Shown: positions 25,939 through 35,399, counted from the first letter of the stretch. The stretch is DNA of 64,000 nt from Firm-04 sp045627405 (GCA_045627405.1 JAZQNP010000081.1:12422-76421); one strand, 5' to 3'. Notes: generated by a model from the letters alone, not told the origin. Translations and numbers: made by a program.

Positions 25939-28457
25939 AACGGCGTAAATCTGTCCGGACACTCGATTCCCTGCTTGTCCATGAGGGCATTTCCATGTCG
26001 GTGCGCGATAACCGCAGATTCCCCGAAATGCTCGTGCATTCTCTTGTGACCGTAATCGGCGAATGCAGTGCGGTGATCTGCTTTCAGGGATTCTATCAGT
26101 TTCCCTGTCAGTTCGCAAAGCTGATCCTGCTGTTTGTTTGCTATTCTCTGCTGATGCAGCTGCTGCGCAGATTTTCTCCGCGGGGTGCTTTCTTCTGCGT
26201 GCTGATCTCCTTTACCATGATTCCGTTGCTCCTGCTCCTGCACCGCGATGCCGCTGCGGTCGGAATTCAGACCTTCTACCGCATGATGAGCCAGACTGCT
26301 ATGCATGAACAGGTACGCTATTCCTATGCTGCTGTTGTCGGTGAATGGTCTGAACTGACCTGTATGCGCTTTCTCTTTGATGTCATGGCGTTTGCCGTCG
26401 CTGCGCTGCTCGAATATTCCGATGTGCTGCTTTCCAGCCGCCACTCCGGAAGAAGCGGTCTTTTTATGCGCTTCCTCGTCACATTCCCCTTTTTGGAATG
26501 CGGTCTGTATTTCGGTCTGGAAACGTATCCTGCCGCGGTCTTTTCGCTGATCGCATTCTGGATTGCCTCCCTTGCACTGATGCAGCGGCGCGTCAAGGGC
26601 TTGCATCCTGCCGAGAAACAGTCGATTTTTGCCGTAAAGAAATCAAAACAGTTCACCACGCACGAAATCAGTGCTGCCTTTCTTCTGCTGCTGACCGGTC
26701 TGATCGGCTGCGCTGTCGTCGCCGGAACTGCGAATTTCCGCCGCAGCAGGGAGATGAATCAGAAGCGGAATGCGCTGCTGGACTTTTATCACGGCCTCTC
26801 TATTTATGATGCGACCGGAATCCTGCAATCTATTCCCTCACAGCTCGGAATTCATGTTGAAGGCGACACCATCGAACTCGATGAGATCGACCGGCTCAAT
26901 TTTAACGGCGCACCTGCCCTCTATGTCACTGTCGGTGCCTCCGCGCTGAGTCAGGATTACTATATGCGCGGACTTGTGCGCTCTGAATACACCGGTTCGG
27001 GCTGGGCAGTTCCGACTGCGGCTTACCGCAGCGGAAATGAGTTGTTCCAGAGACTCACAGATGCCGGAAAAATGCCGCAGACTTATTTTATTGCGGATGA
27101 AGCCGAACAGCTGACCTATCTCACGGGAAAGTACCGCGTGATCAACTGCTCAGTGCAGGCTGTCAATCCCGAGCATGTCAATTATCTGCCCTATCAGGTG
27201 CTTTGCAAAGAGGGGACGAAATATCGGCATGACTCGGAAATCATCCTCGATGACACACAAAATTATGACTTCTGGATCCTGAAAGACTATTCTTTCTATT
27301 GGGGCGGGCTGGTAGAGCAGATGCCGTCCTCTGATCCGATGGTCAATGAGTATGAAAAGTTTGTACTTGATACATACCTTTCCTTCCCCGAAAACGAAGC
27401 GATGGAGCAGATCAAGAATCAGTTTGATCAGTTTCTTTTTGATACATATGGTCTTTCACTCGACGATACCTATGTGTCGGGCAGCGACCTGCTTGATCTG
27501 ATCTGCACTTATCTCTGGGAAACCTGTGAATATGATACGGCTCCCGGAAAAACACCGGAAGGGTATGACTATGCGGACTATTTCCTTCTGGAAAATCACC
27601 GCGGCTTCTGCGCCCACTACGCAACTGCGGCGGTGCTGCTCTGCCGTATGCACGGCATTCCTGCGCGTTACTGTCAGGGTTATGTGCTGACTCAGCGGAA
27701 CTATACCGAAGCGGTCAGCGGTGAGGATTATCTCTATACCATCCCTGATGAGCAGGCGCACGCATGGGCGGAGATCTATGTCGAGAGCTTTGGCTGGGTG
27801 CCTTACGAATTTACCGAATCTGTTGCCGAAATATGGCACAGCTATTCACCGCAGACGACACAGACCTCACAGGTCACTGCATCTGCAACGACCGCTTCTT
27901 CTGCACAAAACTCCGTGACAGCGGCTTCCTCGCAGACAACAACGACCTCCGCAGCCGCTGCTTCTTCCCTGCCCGCCGGCAGCTCGGATGACAACGGACA
28001 GCACGCAGGTGCAGCTCCGGATTGGCTCCGGACGGTTCTCATGACCGCAGGAGGAGCGGCGAGCCTGCTGCTTTTGCTTCTGCTGTACCGTGCCTTCCAC
28101 TATGCGGTCGTCCGCAAGAGAAAAGCTGCAATGTATCAGCAGAACGCCAATGCTGCGGCGGATGCTGCATATCAGTTCCTCATCAAGCTGCTTGCGATAC
28201 AGGGCATCCGGCAGGGCGGAATGCCGCATGAGGTGTTTGCCGATGCTGCGGAAGCACAGTGTGATCTTCTCCCGGAGGGAAGTGTCCGGAGAGCTGTCGA
28301 GATCGAACAGGAAGCCGTGTTCAGCCGCACCGGTACGTCTGCCGATGCCGCCGCCGAACTCAGCCGGACTGCCGAGATATTTGCGCAAATACTCTGCGAA
28401 AATGCAAAGCCGCTCAGACGCTTTGTTCTGCGCTGGTTCCGGCATGTCGTTGCTTGA
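25935..28457 (+). CDS. Transglutaminase-like membrane protein (TgpA-like)
   Basis: 840 residues from a GTG at 25935 behind gaggggggtga. The N-terminal third (about 25-260) has several membrane helices, followed by an extracytoplasmic region. The transglutaminase-like core (about 555-635) has the Cys-His-Asp triad in RGFCAHYATAAVLLCRMHGIPARYCQGY (split), HAWAEIYVESFGW and the following Asp/Glu region. A Ser/Thr/Ala-rich linker (about 640-690) leads to one more helix (TVLMTAGGAASLLLLLLLY) and a cytoplasmic C-terminal tail of about 120 residues that resembles the DUF4129 type of tail. Whether it crosslinks or cleaves surface proteins or peptides is unknown. With MoxR and DUF58 it forms a widespread three-gene module. 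Confidence 0.85.
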   Translation: MKRRKSVRTLDSLLVHEGISMSVRDNRRFPEMLVHSLVTVIGECSAVICFQGFYQFPCQFAKLILLFVCYSLLMQLLRRFSPRGAFFCVLISFTMIPLLLLLHRDAAAVGIQTFYRMMSQTAMHEQVRYSYAAVVGEWSELTCMRFLFDVMAFAVAALLEYSDVLLSSRHSGRSGLFMRFLVTFPFLECGLYFGLETYPAAVFSLIAFWIASLALMQRRVKGLHPAEKQSIFAVKKSKQFTTHEISAAFLLLLTGLIGCAVVAGTANFRRSREMNQKRNALLDFYHGLSIYDATGILQSIPSQLGIHVEGDTIELDEIDRLNFNGAPALYVTVGASALSQDYYMRGLVRSEYTGSGWAVPTAAYRSGNELFQRLTDAGKMPQTYFIADEAEQLTYLTGKYRVINCSVQAVNPEHVNYLPYQVLCKEGTKYRHDSEIILDDTQNYDFWILKDYSFYWGGLVEQMPSSDPMVNEYEKFVLDTYLSFPENEAMEQIKNQFDQFLFDTYGLSLDDTYVSGSDLLDLICTYLWETCEYDTAPGKTPEGYDYADYFLLENHRGFCAHYATAAVLLCRMHGIPARYCQGYVLTQRNYTEAVSGEDYLYTIPDEQAHAWAEIYVESFGWVPYEFTESVAEIWHSYSPQTTQTSQVTASATTASSAQNSVTAASSQTTTTSAAAASSLPAGSSDDNGQHAGAAPDWLRTVLMTAGGAASLLLLLLLYRAFHYAVVRKRKAAMYQQNANAAADAAYQFLIKLLAIQGIRQGGMPHEVFADAAEAQCDLLPEGSVRRAVEIEQEAVFSRTGTSADAAAELSRTAEIFAQILCENAKPLRRFVLRWFRHVVA

Positions 28458-28482
28458 TTTTTCTGCCCGAATCTGATATAAT
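28454..28482 (+). promoter_or_regulatory. Promoter of the unknown gene-tsaE-tsaB operon
   Basis: TTGATT (28454-28459) and TATAAT (28477-28482), 17 bp apart. The -35 box overlaps the stop of the transglutaminase gene. Confidence 0.75.
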
Positions 28483-28501
28483 ATGAGAGGGGGCTGCTGC
28501 G

Positions 28502-29218
28502 ATGCTGACAGCAGATGTACTTTGCGCCGAACTGACCGACCGCTGCCTGGGCGGCAGGGCTTTTACCATGGTCAAGGAACTCGGCAGATACCGCACACAG
28601 GCTGTGCTGACAGAGTCTGGCTGGCAGGAGACTGTGCTCGACCGGAATGCGCATGTGCAGATCTCCTATGCAGCTGCCGAGGTGCGAAAAGTCGCTGAAA
28701 AATTCCCGGAGCTGACTGTGACCTATCCGCAGCAGATTCTCTCGCAGCAGCAGCCCGTCGGCAATGACAGTCTGCGCTTTCTGCTTCGACGCACAAATGC
28801 AGTGATTTCTGTGTCGGAAGCCTTTGCCCGACTCCGCGGCGGCTGGGATTTCAAAGATATGCTGCTGGATACATGGCAGACGCAGACAGATGCACTCATA
28901 CTTGCCGTTTGCAAATATCTGTGTAAGTTTGAAATCAAAACAGCAAGGATGTTCAGCGAACCGAATGTTGCAACAACCGTTCAGCTGCGCGTGTGCAGCG
29001 AGGAAATCTCCACCGGTATCTGGGCTGTGCCGCTCTCCGCATGCGATCTTTATCCGCTGCAATGGGACAGCGAAATCTGCGGTATGGCTCTGCTGCTTGC
29101 CGATGCCCTGCGGCTTCGGCTTCAAGAGGAATGCGGCGATGCACTGCGCATTTTCGTCCGCCGCGATGAATCTGCGCAAATCTGCACGCTGATTCTGAAT
29201 TATCTGCAACAGGAATGA
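28502..29218 (+). CDS. Protein of unknown function, 238 residues
   Basis: I do not recognise a family. The start has gagaggggg upstream and lies 20 bp from a good promoter, so it is a real gene. The protein is soluble, without signal peptide or membrane helix, mixed in charge, with several Cys spread along it (CAEL, DRC, AVCKYLCKF, RVCSEE, SACDL, EICGM, QICTL). A basic N-terminal part (VKELGRYRTQAVLTESGW) is followed by a longer helical-looking stretch and a C-terminal LILNYLQQE. It is 6 bp from tsaE, so it is co-transcribed with the tRNA t6A genes, but that does not prove a related function. Confidence 0.75.
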   Translation: MLTADVLCAELTDRCLGGRAFTMVKELGRYRTQAVLTESGWQETVLDRNAHVQISYAAAEVRKVAEKFPELTVTYPQQILSQQQPVGNDSLRFLLRRTNAVISVSEAFARLRGGWDFKDMLLDTWQTQTDALILAVCKYLCKFEIKTARMFSEPNVATTVQLRVCSEEISTGIWAVPLSACDLYPLQWDSEICGMALLLADALRLRLQEECGDALRIFVRRDESAQICTLILNYLQQE

Positions 29219-29224
29219 AAAACT

Positions 29225-29671
29225 ATGCCTGAATTTATTTCATACTCGCCAAAAGAAACCCATGCACTCGCCGTGCGGCTCGGCAAAGCCCTCCGTCCCG
29301 GCACCTGCATTGCGTTCTTCGGCGGACTGGGCGCGGGCAAGACAACTTTTACCCGCGGGATTGCGGAAGGACTGGGGCTGCCTGATCTTGTCAGCTCTCC
29401 GACGTTCGCGCTCGTCAACGAATATCACGCGGACGGCTGTATTTCTGTCTATCATTTTGATATGTACCGTGTCACATCCCCCGAAGCTCTCGAAACAACC
29501 GGCTTTTGGGATTACCCGCTGGAAGATGCGGTCTTTGTGATCGAATGGGCTGAGAATATTGCAGACTTTCTGCCGCAGCCGTATCTCCGTATTACCATGG
29601 AAGGAAACGGGGATGCGCCGCGCCGGATTATGCTGGAAGGAGATGAGCTGCTTGCTGATTTTGTCGGTTGA
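29225..29671 (+). CDS. tsaE: tRNA t6A biosynthesis ATPase TsaE
   Basis: 148 residues, the family's length. Walker A GGLGAGKTTFTRGIA, the switch SPTFALVNEY, HFDMYR and the Walker B-like VFVIEWAENI are all conserved. TsaE works with TsaB and TsaD to attach threonylcarbamoyl to A37 of ANN-decoding tRNAs. It overlaps the start of tsaB, so the two are translationally linked. tsaD is not in the window. Confidence 0.93.
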   Translation: MPEFISYSPKETHALAVRLGKALRPGTCIAFFGGLGAGKTTFTRGIAEGLGLPDLVSSPTFALVNEYHADGCISVYHFDMYRVTSPEALETTGFWDYPLEDAVFVIEWAENIADFLPQPYLRITMEGNGDAPRRIMLEGDELLADFVG

Positions 29672-30302
29672 TTCTTCGGGCAACACTGCCTCCGTCGCGG
29701 TCGTGCAGGACGGCACACTGCTCGGATACCGGATGCTCTATACTGCCCGCGCACACTCCCAGATTCTGCTGCCGATGGCAAAATCCTTGCTCTCGGAAAC
29801 CGGACATACCGTGCAGGAGGTTGATCTTTTCGCCGCGGCAAACGGACCGGGTTCTTATACCGGTCTGCGCATCGGTGTCGCGCTCATGCAGGCTCTTGCC
29901 TTTGCGGGCGGAAAACAATGTGCCGGCATCTCGACGCTCGAAGGTCTGGCGTGGAATCTCTCTGCCCGCAGCGGCATCATATGTGCCTGTCTTCATGCGC
30001 GGCTCGATCTGTGCTACTGCGCGTTTTTTGAGAGCGACGGACTGACCGTCACGCGGCTGACCGATGACGCTGTGCTGCATGCAGAGGAAATCGCAGCGCA
30101 GGTCAACGCCTACGGCACGCAGATCATGTGCGCGGGAAACGGCTATGAGAAGATTGCTCCGCTGTGTGAGCATCTTGTCTGCGCACCGCTGCACCTGCAA
30201 AATCAGTCCGCATGCGGCATCGCGCTGGCTGCGATGCACTGCGAACCGGTGACGCCAGAGCAGCTTTCCGTCAGCTATTTGCAGGCAGTGAAAATCGGAT
30301 GA
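29652..30302 (+). CDS. tsaB: tRNA threonylcarbamoyladenosine biosynthesis protein TsaB
   Basis: 216 residues from a TTG at 29652, which sits 9 nt after aaggag; the ATG at 29643 touches that site and is less likely. The ASKHA-fold N-terminus LILSVDSSGNTASVAVV, then AAANGPGSYTGLRIGVALMQAL (the family hallmark GPGSFTGLRIG) and STLEGLAWN identify TsaB. It is the dimer partner that stabilises TsaD in t6A synthesis. It overlaps tsaE by 20 bp. The C-terminal half is less conserved, as is normal for the family. Confidence 0.9.
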   Translation: MLILSVDSSGNTASVAVVQDGTLLGYRMLYTARAHSQILLPMAKSLLSETGHTVQEVDLFAAANGPGSYTGLRIGVALMQALAFAGGKQCAGISTLEGLAWNLSARSGIICACLHARLDLCYCAFFESDGLTVTRLTDDAVLHAEEIAAQVNAYGTQIMCAGNGYEKIAPLCEHLVCAPLHLQNQSACGIALAAMHCEPVTPEQLSVSYLQAVKIG

Positions 30303-30351
30303 ATCATCGGCTGCATGCCGTTATTTTATTTCAAACAGGAGGACTACCATC

Positions 30352-31617
30352 ATGAGCAGATTACTCATCATCGGCTGCGGCGGCGTCGCTTCCGTCGCAA
30401 TCCAGAAATGCTGTCAGAACGATGCGGAATTCAAGGAAATCTGCATCGCCTCCCGCACCGTCAGCAAGTGCGATGCACTCAAAGCAAAGATTGAAGCGGA
30501 GGGAAAATCCAAAACGGTCATCACAACCGCTGCGGTCGATGCGGACAAAAAGGAGGAGGTTCTCGCGCTGATTCGTTCTTATCAGCCGGATGCCGTGCTG
30601 AATCTCGCACTGCCGTATCAGGATCTTGCAATCATGGAGGCTTGCCTCGACGGCGGGGTGCATTACATTGACACGGCGAACTATGAGCCGGAGGATACCG
30701 ACGACCCTGCATGGCGCGCTGTCTATGAGAAACGCTGCAAGGAACTCGGCTTCACTGCCTATTTCGATTATTCATGGCAGTGGGCGTATCAGGATCGCTT
30801 TGAGAAAGCCGGTCTGACGGCTCTCTGCGGCTCCGGCTTTGATCCCGGCGTCACATCCGTCTTTACTGCTTACGCGCTGAAACACTATTTCGATGAGATT
30901 CATTATATTGACATTCTCGACTGCAACGGCGGCGATCACGGCTATCCGTTTGCCACAAACTTCAATCCGGAAATCAATCTGCGTGAGGTCTCTGCGAACG
31001 GCTCCTACTGGGAAAATGGTCACTGGGTCGAGACAGAGCCGATGGAGATCAAGCGCGTGTATGATTTTCCGCAGGTCGGGCAGAAAGACATGTATCTGCT
31101 GCACCACGAGGAAATCGAATCGCTTGCCCAAAATATCCCCGGCGTCAAGCGCATCCGCTTCTTTATGACGTTCGGGCAGAGCTATCTGACCCACATGAAA
31201 TGCCTTGAAAATGTCGGGATGCTCTCTACAACGCCGGTTTCTTTCAACGGTACGGAAATCGTGCCGATTCAGTTCCTCAAAGCTCTGCTGCCCGATCCGG
31301 CATCACTCGGTCCGAGAACGGTCGGCAAGACCAACATCGGCTGTATCTTTACCGGTATCAAGGACGGCAAGGAAAAAACAATCTATATCTACAATGTCTG
31401 CGATCATCAAGAATGCTTCCGTGAGCTTGGTTCTCAGGCGATTTCCTATACCACAGGCGTTCCGGCGATGATCGGTGCGGCACTCGTCGCAAACGGCACA
31501 TGGCGCAATGCCGGAGCGCGTACCATCGAGGAATTTGACCCCGATCCGTTTATGGACATGCTCAACAAATGGGGTCTGCCGTGGGTTGTCGATGAGAACC
31601 CGCAGACGGTGGAATGA
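30352..31617 (+). CDS. Carboxynorspermidine (carboxyspermidine) dehydrogenase
   Basis: 421 residues of the saccharopine-dehydrogenase-like family. The N-terminal Rossmann motif is LIIGCGGVASVAIQKC; YIDTANYEPEDTDDPAWR, CGSGFDPGVTSVFTAYALKHYFDEI and ILDCNGGDHGYPFATNFNPEINLREV are typical of the CANSDH branch instead of lysine-pathway saccharopine dehydrogenase. It condenses aspartate semialdehyde with putrescine (or diaminopropane) and reduces the product with NADPH. Shine-Dalgarno aggagg. Its stop overlaps the decarboxylase start by 4 bp, which supports the assignment. A promoter was not clear in the 49 bp after tsaB. Confidence 0.92.
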   Translation: MSRLLIIGCGGVASVAIQKCCQNDAEFKEICIASRTVSKCDALKAKIEAEGKSKTVITTAAVDADKKEEVLALIRSYQPDAVLNLALPYQDLAIMEACLDGGVHYIDTANYEPEDTDDPAWRAVYEKRCKELGFTAYFDYSWQWAYQDRFEKAGLTALCGSGFDPGVTSVFTAYALKHYFDEIHYIDILDCNGGDHGYPFATNFNPEINLREVSANGSYWENGHWVETEPMEIKRVYDFPQVGQKDMYLLHHEEIESLAQNIPGVKRIRFFMTFGQSYLTHMKCLENVGMLSTTPVSFNGTEIVPIQFLKALLPDPASLGPRTVGKTNIGCIFTGIKDGKEKTIYIYNVCDHQECFRELGSQAISYTTGVPAMIGAALVANGTWRNAGARTIEEFDPDPFMDMLNKWGLPWVVDENPQTVE

Positions 31618-32744
31618 TGCGGCGGGACAATCTGCCGACTCCGTGTTATATCATTGATGAGGCAAAGCTCCGGAGCAATCTGGGGCTTTTGCATCACGTT
31701 GAGACGGAGAGCGGCTGTCGCATCCTGCTTGCGCAGAAAGCGTTTTCCTGCTTCGCGCTCTATCCGATGATTTCGGAATATCTCAGCGGCACGACGGCAA
31801 GCGGACTTTATGAAGCACTGCTCGGCAGAACTGAATTCGGCAAGGAGACGCATGTCTTTGCGCCTGCTTTTTCCGATGAGGAATTTATCCGGCTCTGCGG
31901 ACTTTGCGATCACATCAGCTTTAACTCCTTCTCGCAGCTTGAACACCACAGACCCGTCTGGGAGCATGCCGGCGTCAGTGTCGGTATCCGCGTGAATCCG
32001 GAATGCTCGACGCAGGGCGATCATGCGATTTATGACCCCTGTGCGCCCGGCTCGCGGCTCGGTGTCACCGCAAAGAATTTCCGTCCTGAGCTGCTGCACG
32101 GCGTCGAAGGACTCCATTTTCACACACTCTGTGAGCAGAATGCCGATGCCCTCATTACGACATTTGCTGCTTTTGAGGAGAAGTTCGGTGCATATCTTCC
32201 GCAGATGAAATGGCTCAATCTCGGCGGCGGACACCATATCACCAGAGAGGATTACGATGTCGATGCACTCATCCGGCTCGTGCAGTGCATCCGCGAAAAA
32301 TACGGCGTGACAGTTTACCTCGAACCGGGGGAGGCGATTGCGCTGAATGCCGGGTGGCTGGATACGACGGTGATGGACATTGTTGATAACGACATCAAAA
32401 CCCTGATTCTCGATGCCTCGGCTGCCTGCCATATGCCCGATGTGCTGGAAATGCCCTACCGCCCGCCGCTCAAAGATGCAGGCGAATGGGGTGAAAAGCC
32501 GTATGCGTACCGACTGTCATCGCGCACCTGCCTTGCCGGTGACATCATCGGGGATTACAGTTTTGACCGCCCTGTGCAGACTGGTGACAGACTGACATTC
32601 TGCGATATGGCGATCTATTCTATGGTAAAAAATAATACCTTCAACGGGATGCCGCTGCCGGCAATCGCTGTGCAGCATGATAACGGCGACTGCGAGATCA
32701 TCAGAGAGTTTTCCTATGAGGATTTTAAGGGGAGATTGTCATAA
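31614..32744 (+). CDS. nspC: Carboxynorspermidine/carboxyspermidine decarboxylase
   Basis: 376 residues, a fold III PLP-dependent decarboxylase. The PLP lysine is in ILLAQKAFSCFALYP, the glycine loop is LNLGGGHHITREDYD, and the active-site Cys/Asp region is SRTCLAGDIIGDY. It decarboxylates carboxyspermidine to spermidine. Together with the preceding gene it makes spermidine without S-adenosylmethionine decarboxylase. Translationally coupled with that gene by an ATGA overlap. Confidence 0.93.
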   Translation: MMRRDNLPTPCYIIDEAKLRSNLGLLHHVETESGCRILLAQKAFSCFALYPMISEYLSGTTASGLYEALLGRTEFGKETHVFAPAFSDEEFIRLCGLCDHISFNSFSQLEHHRPVWEHAGVSVGIRVNPECSTQGDHAIYDPCAPGSRLGVTAKNFRPELLHGVEGLHFHTLCEQNADALITTFAAFEEKFGAYLPQMKWLNLGGGHHITREDYDVDALIRLVQCIREKYGVTVYLEPGEAIALNAGWLDTTVMDIVDNDIKTLILDASAACHMPDVLEMPYRPPLKDAGEWGEKPYAYRLSSRTCLAGDIIGDYSFDRPVQTGDRLTFCDMAIYSMVKNNTFNGMPLPAIAVQHDNGDCEIIREFSYEDFKGRLS

Positions 32745-32804
32745 CATGCAGATGCCACGCTGTGAAACCCTGTCCGCTGCGGCATGAAACGGAGGATGCA
32801 CACT

Positions 32805-33908
32805 ATGTGCCTGACAACACCAAAACAGGACGGCTTTTATATGCCTGCCGAATTTGAACCGCATCACGCAACGGTGATGATCTTTCCGGAACGTGCGGGT
32901 TCATGGGGCATTGACCCGACTGCGGCACAGAGGGCATTTTCTAAGATCGCGGCGCGGCTGTCGCATTGTGAGCAGGTCTATATGTTGGTAAATGCCCGGA
33001 CAAAAACGACGGCACAGGCGATGCTGCCTCCTGCGGTCAGATTGGTTGAGATTCCGACCGATGATGCGTGGGCGCGGGATGTCATGCCGACCTTTGTGCG
33101 GAATCAAAACGGCGAAATTCGCGGGATTTCATGGAAATTCAACGCATGGGGCGGCGATTTTGACGGGTTGTATCCCGATTATCAGCAGGATGATGCCGCT
33201 GCCGATGCGTTCTGCAAGGCGGTTGGGATTCCCTGCTATGACGCGAGACCCTTTGTGCTGGAAGGCGGCGCGATTCACTGCGACGGGCAGGGGACTATGC
33301 TTGTTACGGAGGCTTGTCTGCTCTCAAAGGGACGAAATCCGTCCATGACAAAAGATGAGATTTCAAAAAAGCTCTGCGACTGGCTTGGTGCAGAAAAGGT
33401 CATCTGGATTCCGTACGGTATCTATAATGATGAAACCAATGAGCATATCGACAACATTGCAGCGTTTCTTGCGCCCGGCGAAGTCGTGCTGGCATGGTGC
33501 GATGATCCGCATGACCCGCAGTATGCGATGAGCCGTGCAGATTTTGATGTGCTGTCGCATGAGACGGATGCCAAAGGCAGACCGCTTCATATTACAAAGC
33601 TGCCCGTGCCGCATCAGCCTGTCAGCGTGACAGAAAGCGAATGTGCGGCGTATCTCTTTGCGGAAGGGGAGGATACCCGTGAACCGGGTGAACGCCTTGC
33701 AGCTTCCTACGTCAATTTCTACTTTGGCAATGACTGCGTGCTGGTGCCGCAGTTCGGCGGAAAGTTCGCTGCCGATGATGCCCGCGCCTGTGAGATTCTG
33801 CGCCAAAGCATTCCGCACCGTGAGATTGTTCCCGTTTCGGCGCGCTGTATCCTCCTCGGCGGCGGCAATATCCACTGCATCACACAGCAAATTCCCAAAA
33901 ACGGATGA
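32805..33908 (+). CDS. aguA: Agmatine deiminase
   Basis: 367 residues from the ATG at 32805 (cggagg 9 nt upstream); two earlier in-frame ATGs lie before or on that site. Family motifs: FEPHHATVMIFPER, DDAWARDVMPTFV, FNAWGG, LEGGAIHCDG, NEHIDNIAAF and the catalytic Cys in GGGNIHCITQQIP. It converts agmatine to N-carbamoylputrescine and ammonia, the first half of the putrescine route that feeds the two enzymes before it. N-carbamoylputrescine amidase (AguB) and arginine decarboxylase are not in the window. A terminator follows directly. Confidence 0.93.
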   Translation: MCLTTPKQDGFYMPAEFEPHHATVMIFPERAGSWGIDPTAAQRAFSKIAARLSHCEQVYMLVNARTKTTAQAMLPPAVRLVEIPTDDAWARDVMPTFVRNQNGEIRGISWKFNAWGGDFDGLYPDYQQDDAAADAFCKAVGIPCYDARPFVLEGGAIHCDGQGTMLVTEACLLSKGRNPSMTKDEISKKLCDWLGAEKVIWIPYGIYNDETNEHIDNIAAFLAPGEVVLAWCDDPHDPQYAMSRADFDVLSHETDAKGRPLHITKLPVPHQPVSVTESECAAYLFAEGEDTREPGERLAASYVNFYFGNDCVLVPQFGGKFAADDARACEILRQSIPHREIVPVSARCILLGGGNIHCITQQIPKNG

Positions 33909-33911
33909 CAC

Positions 33912-33948
33912 AAAACGCCCTTCAGAATCACTCTGAGGGGCGTTTTTT
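33912..33948. terminator. Bidirectional terminator between aguA and the zinc-ribbon gene
   Basis: 15-bp stem aaaacgcccttcaga / tctgaggggcgtttt with one wobble pair, 5-nt loop and T-runs on both strands, placed between convergent genes. Confidence 0.85.
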
Positions 33949-33967
33949 CTGTGTGAATGCGTATCGC

Positions 33968-35317
33968 TTACAATCCGCTGACGGTGAAGGTAACGGTGAT
34001 TGTTTTCCAATCGCCGATGACGGACGGATCAATAATCCGATCCTTTGTATTACTTGACCACGGATTATAAATATCTGCGCAGACCTCTCCGTCTTCTGTA
34101 AAGGTGCTGCTCTTTCCGGTGACTGCAATGCTCTGGTTATCAACTGTGACAGTATTGACAGTTATGACGGCATTCGGACAGACGGTTTCTCCGTTTTTGA
34201 TTCTGACGCTTGCATAGCTGAGACCGGTGAGGGTCAAATCAAATTCGCTGTCACCTAATGCATATGCGCGAACTGAGGCGGTATCACAGGTGACGCTTAC
34301 CTGATATGTACCGTTGCCGTTGATGTGTGCAACGCCTGCATTCCAGCAGAGGTTCAGCGTGCCGTCCAATTCTGTGCTGCCCCAGTATTGTCCCCAATAG
34401 TTGCCGTCGAAAAATCCAAGATATGCATCGCCGCTCTCCGCACCGACCGGAACCTCCATCTGGAACGGCTCATCTTCCGCTGTTGTTGCAGATGTTGTAA
34501 GAGCTTCTGTTGTTGCTGTTTCTGCCGAGGATGCAGTTGTCGTTGCTATCGTTGTGGTGGTTGTTGTAGTTGCTGTCTCTGCTGTTGTTGTTGTTGCGAG
34601 ATCAATCTGACCGCAGGCATAGTCGTAGAATTGCCGCAATGTATATGTTTCGTCGCCAAAATATGTAGTAAAATATGTGCCGACATTCGTGCTGTCCCAA
34701 TCGTTGGCAACCTCAATATCCACGCACTGGTAGTTCTGAATCAGTGCCACAAAATTCAGATCCGTCACATCTTCATAATACTTCTCGGTAAGATCAAGAA
34801 TGGTTTTCGCGCTTTCTTCGCTGATTTGGTACACTTTGTCGGAGCTGATGACGCAGTCCTTTGCGTCCGAGGGGAGCTGATCCAGCGAATCCAGGTCAAC
34901 GTATGAGACGGTGATCGCATTATAAAGCGTGGTGGCAGCTGAGCGGAGTTCCCTTGCCCGCATCGGCTCCTTTTCGTCCTCGTCGTCATCCTCATCGTCA
35001 TCATCCTCATCGTCATCTCTGCGTGTGGTGTTGTGGGATGTTGCGGTTGAATTTGAAAACACCTTATACACAGCAAAAATAACGCCGCCGACAATGAGCG
35101 AAAGCCCCAGCACAATGCCGACAATCAGCAGAATCAGTTTCGCGGTGCTGTTTTTCTTCTGTGATTCTGTGCTTCCTGCTGCCGGAGCCTGCGGCGGAAC
35201 TGCCGGCTGCGGTGCAGCAGTCGGCTGCACTGCCGGTGCAGGATTCGGATTCTGCGTATTCAGACAGTTGCATTTTTCTCCGTCTTCGAGTTTTCTTCCG
35301 CAATTTCTGCAAAACAT
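33968..35317 (-). CDS. Zinc-ribbon membrane protein with acidic and Thr-rich tracts
   Basis: 449 residues. Order: short zinc ribbon (Cys 3, 6, 16, 18: FCRNCG and KCNC); Pro/Ala-rich linker; one membrane helix (about 60-86, LILLIVGIVLGLSLIVGGVIF); an almost purely Asp/Glu tract (about 101-118); a helical region (about 120-240) ; a Thr/Ala-rich linker (about 243-285); and a C-terminal domain rich in beta strands (about 290-449, ending WKTITVTFTVSGL). The ribbon would be cytoplasmic and the rest outside. The C-terminal part looks like a ligand-binding or adhesion module but I cannot name it. Shine-Dalgarno gaggagg. It lies just downstream of the pseudokinase gene, on the same strand, separated by a hairpin. 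Confidence 0.75.
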   Translation of the reverse strand: MFCRNCGRKLEDGEKCNCLNTQNPNPAPAVQPTAAPQPAVPPQAPAAGSTESQKKNSTAKLILLIVGIVLGLSLIVGGVIFAVYKVFSNSTATSHNTTRRDDDEDDDDEDDDEDEKEPMRARELRSAATTLYNAITVSYVDLDSLDQLPSDAKDCVISSDKVYQISEESAKTILDLTEKYYEDVTDLNFVALIQNYQCVDIEVANDWDSTNVGTYFTTYFGDETYTLRQFYDYACGQIDLATTTTAETATTTTTTTIATTTASSAETATTEALTTSATTAEDEPFQMEVPVGAESGDAYLGFFDGNYWGQYWGSTELDGTLNLCWNAGVAHINGNGTYQVSVTCDTASVRAYALGDSEFDLTLTGLSYASVRIKNGETVCPNAVITVNTVTVDNQSIAVTGKSSTFTEDGEVCADIYNPWSSNTKDRIIDPSVIGDWKTITVTFTVSGL

Positions 35318-35358
35318 TCTTTTTCCTCCTCATACTGTAAAACGTAAATTATAGAAAG

Positions 35359-35399
35359 ATTCTGACCGGCATGATGCAACGCATGCAACCGGTCAGAAT
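35359..35399 (-). terminator. Hairpin between the pseudokinase and zinc-ribbon genes
   Basis: Perfect 11-bp stem attctgaccgg / ccggtcagaat (35359-35369, 35389-35399) with a further inner gcatg pairing. The tail is only moderately T-rich on the minus strand, so read-through is possible. A TATAAT on the minus strand (35348-35353) lies just after it, without a clear -35. Confidence 0.6.

Noticed and set aside
34929..35354. Plus-strand open frame encoding a long Ser run
   Set aside because: It is the reverse complement of the Asp/Glu tract of the zinc-ribbon protein.
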